Assembly (NCBI RefSeq): GCF_024679245.1
Contig: NC_090185.1
Span: 24,851,926 to 24,915,925 of the forward strand
Reading direction: 5' to 3'
DNA: 64,000 nt
Origin: Pseudorasbora parva
Taxonomy: Eukaryota; Chordata; Actinopteri; Cypriniformes; Gobionidae
In this document: in pieces, positions 63,600 through 64,000 of the stretch
Layout: each line of letters begins with the position of its first letter
How positions within the stretch are numbered: the first letter of the stretch is position 1
Made by a program: the position numbers and the translations under genes
The notes under the pieces: model-generated
The model's input: only the letters and a program-made list of their open reading frames with translations
Databases searched by the model: none
Told to the model about the DNA's origin: nothing

Positions 63600-64000
63600 G
63601 AGTTGGATTTGACCAGCTCAGCAAACCATCAGTCAAGTATGAAGATGAACTCAATGTCCTTCTCAGGCAAACAAGAGAGCACAGTCTGAGGAGCACCTTC
63701 CTTCCTCAAGCACTACCAGCATGTTCAATATGCCACAAAATGATTTGACTCGAATATTCAAACACGCTTTTATCAAAATGATTTGGCTCAAGCGCAGCTA
63801 TGGTGTCCAAAAAACCAGGCAGCTCACTAGTTCTGAGACCCAGCCAGTGCTTAGGCCAAGTACACCCACCTCATGTGGAAAACAAATATAGAGATCTCAC
63901 ATGAAACCACAGGCAGAGAGCAAACAGACCAGTGAACACACACACAGTCTGACAGTTCATTCAGGAGGCTATGAATATTTCACAGCACTGTCCTCTGTTG
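63600..64000. other. Right edge, no gene seen
   Basis: Sequence upstream of the tandem array with no recognisable ap3d1 first exon in either strand. The N-terminal delta-adaptin exons presumably lie beyond 64000. Confidence 0.4.

Noticed and set aside
63571..63760. Missing first exon of ap3d1 or second THAP exon
   Set aside because: Neither strand yields the expected delta-adaptin N terminus or a transposase-like sequence with splice borders.

Overview
The window is vertebrate nuclear DNA, almost certainly from a cyprinid-like teleost. It has long introns, dense DNA-transposon remnants (hAT, Tc1/mariner, PIF/Harbinger, TTAA-type elements), a 5S-rRNA-derived SINE, an L2-like LINE fragment and many microsatellites. 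There are no prokaryotic operons, CRISPR arrays or phage genes.

Three protein-coding genes lie head to tail on the minus strand. From right to left they are ap3d1 (delta subunit of the AP-3 adaptor; 33 coding exons resolved between 56491 and 29590, with the first ~32 residues outside the window or not found), cdc34 (E2 ubiquitin-conjugating enzyme R1; 5 coding exons, 26604 to 13292) and c2cd4c (C2 domain protein of the C2CD4/NLF family; one coding exon 4167-2902 plus a non-coding first exon near 6000-6120 with a TATA box). I reconstructed exons by reading splice sites and checking phase. ap3d1 exons sum to 3669 nt (1222 residues plus stop) and cdc34 to 726 nt (241 residues plus stop). Both are divisible by three with every junction in phase.

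Layout: 1-2900 unassigned sequence and probable c2cd4c 3'UTR; 2902-6155 c2cd4c; 6160-12370 intergenic, with TTAA-type repeats, a SINE3-like element and a nearly complete Tc1 element; 12370-26990 cdc34, whose 11-kb first intron holds a Harbinger MITE, an Angel-like MITE, a hAT element with a BED-finger relic, a LINE fragment and a Tc1 fossil; 27000-29590 ap3d1 downstream region; 29590-56491 ap3d1; 56492-64000 ap3d1 5' intron, containing a Tc1 fossil, a degenerate ~90-bp tandem array split by a 2-kb hAT element, and a THAP-encoding unit on the plus strand.

The genes are housekeeping (vesicle adaptor, cell-cycle ubiquitination, nuclear C2 protein) and do not form a functional pathway. I see no new multi-gene system. 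The most unusual structures are a 42-bp minisatellite amplified inside a hAT element, two inverted ~1-kb hAT copies bracketing the cdc34 promoter, a chimera of two Tc1 families, a 703-bp foldback element, and a 21-nt ap3d1 microexon.
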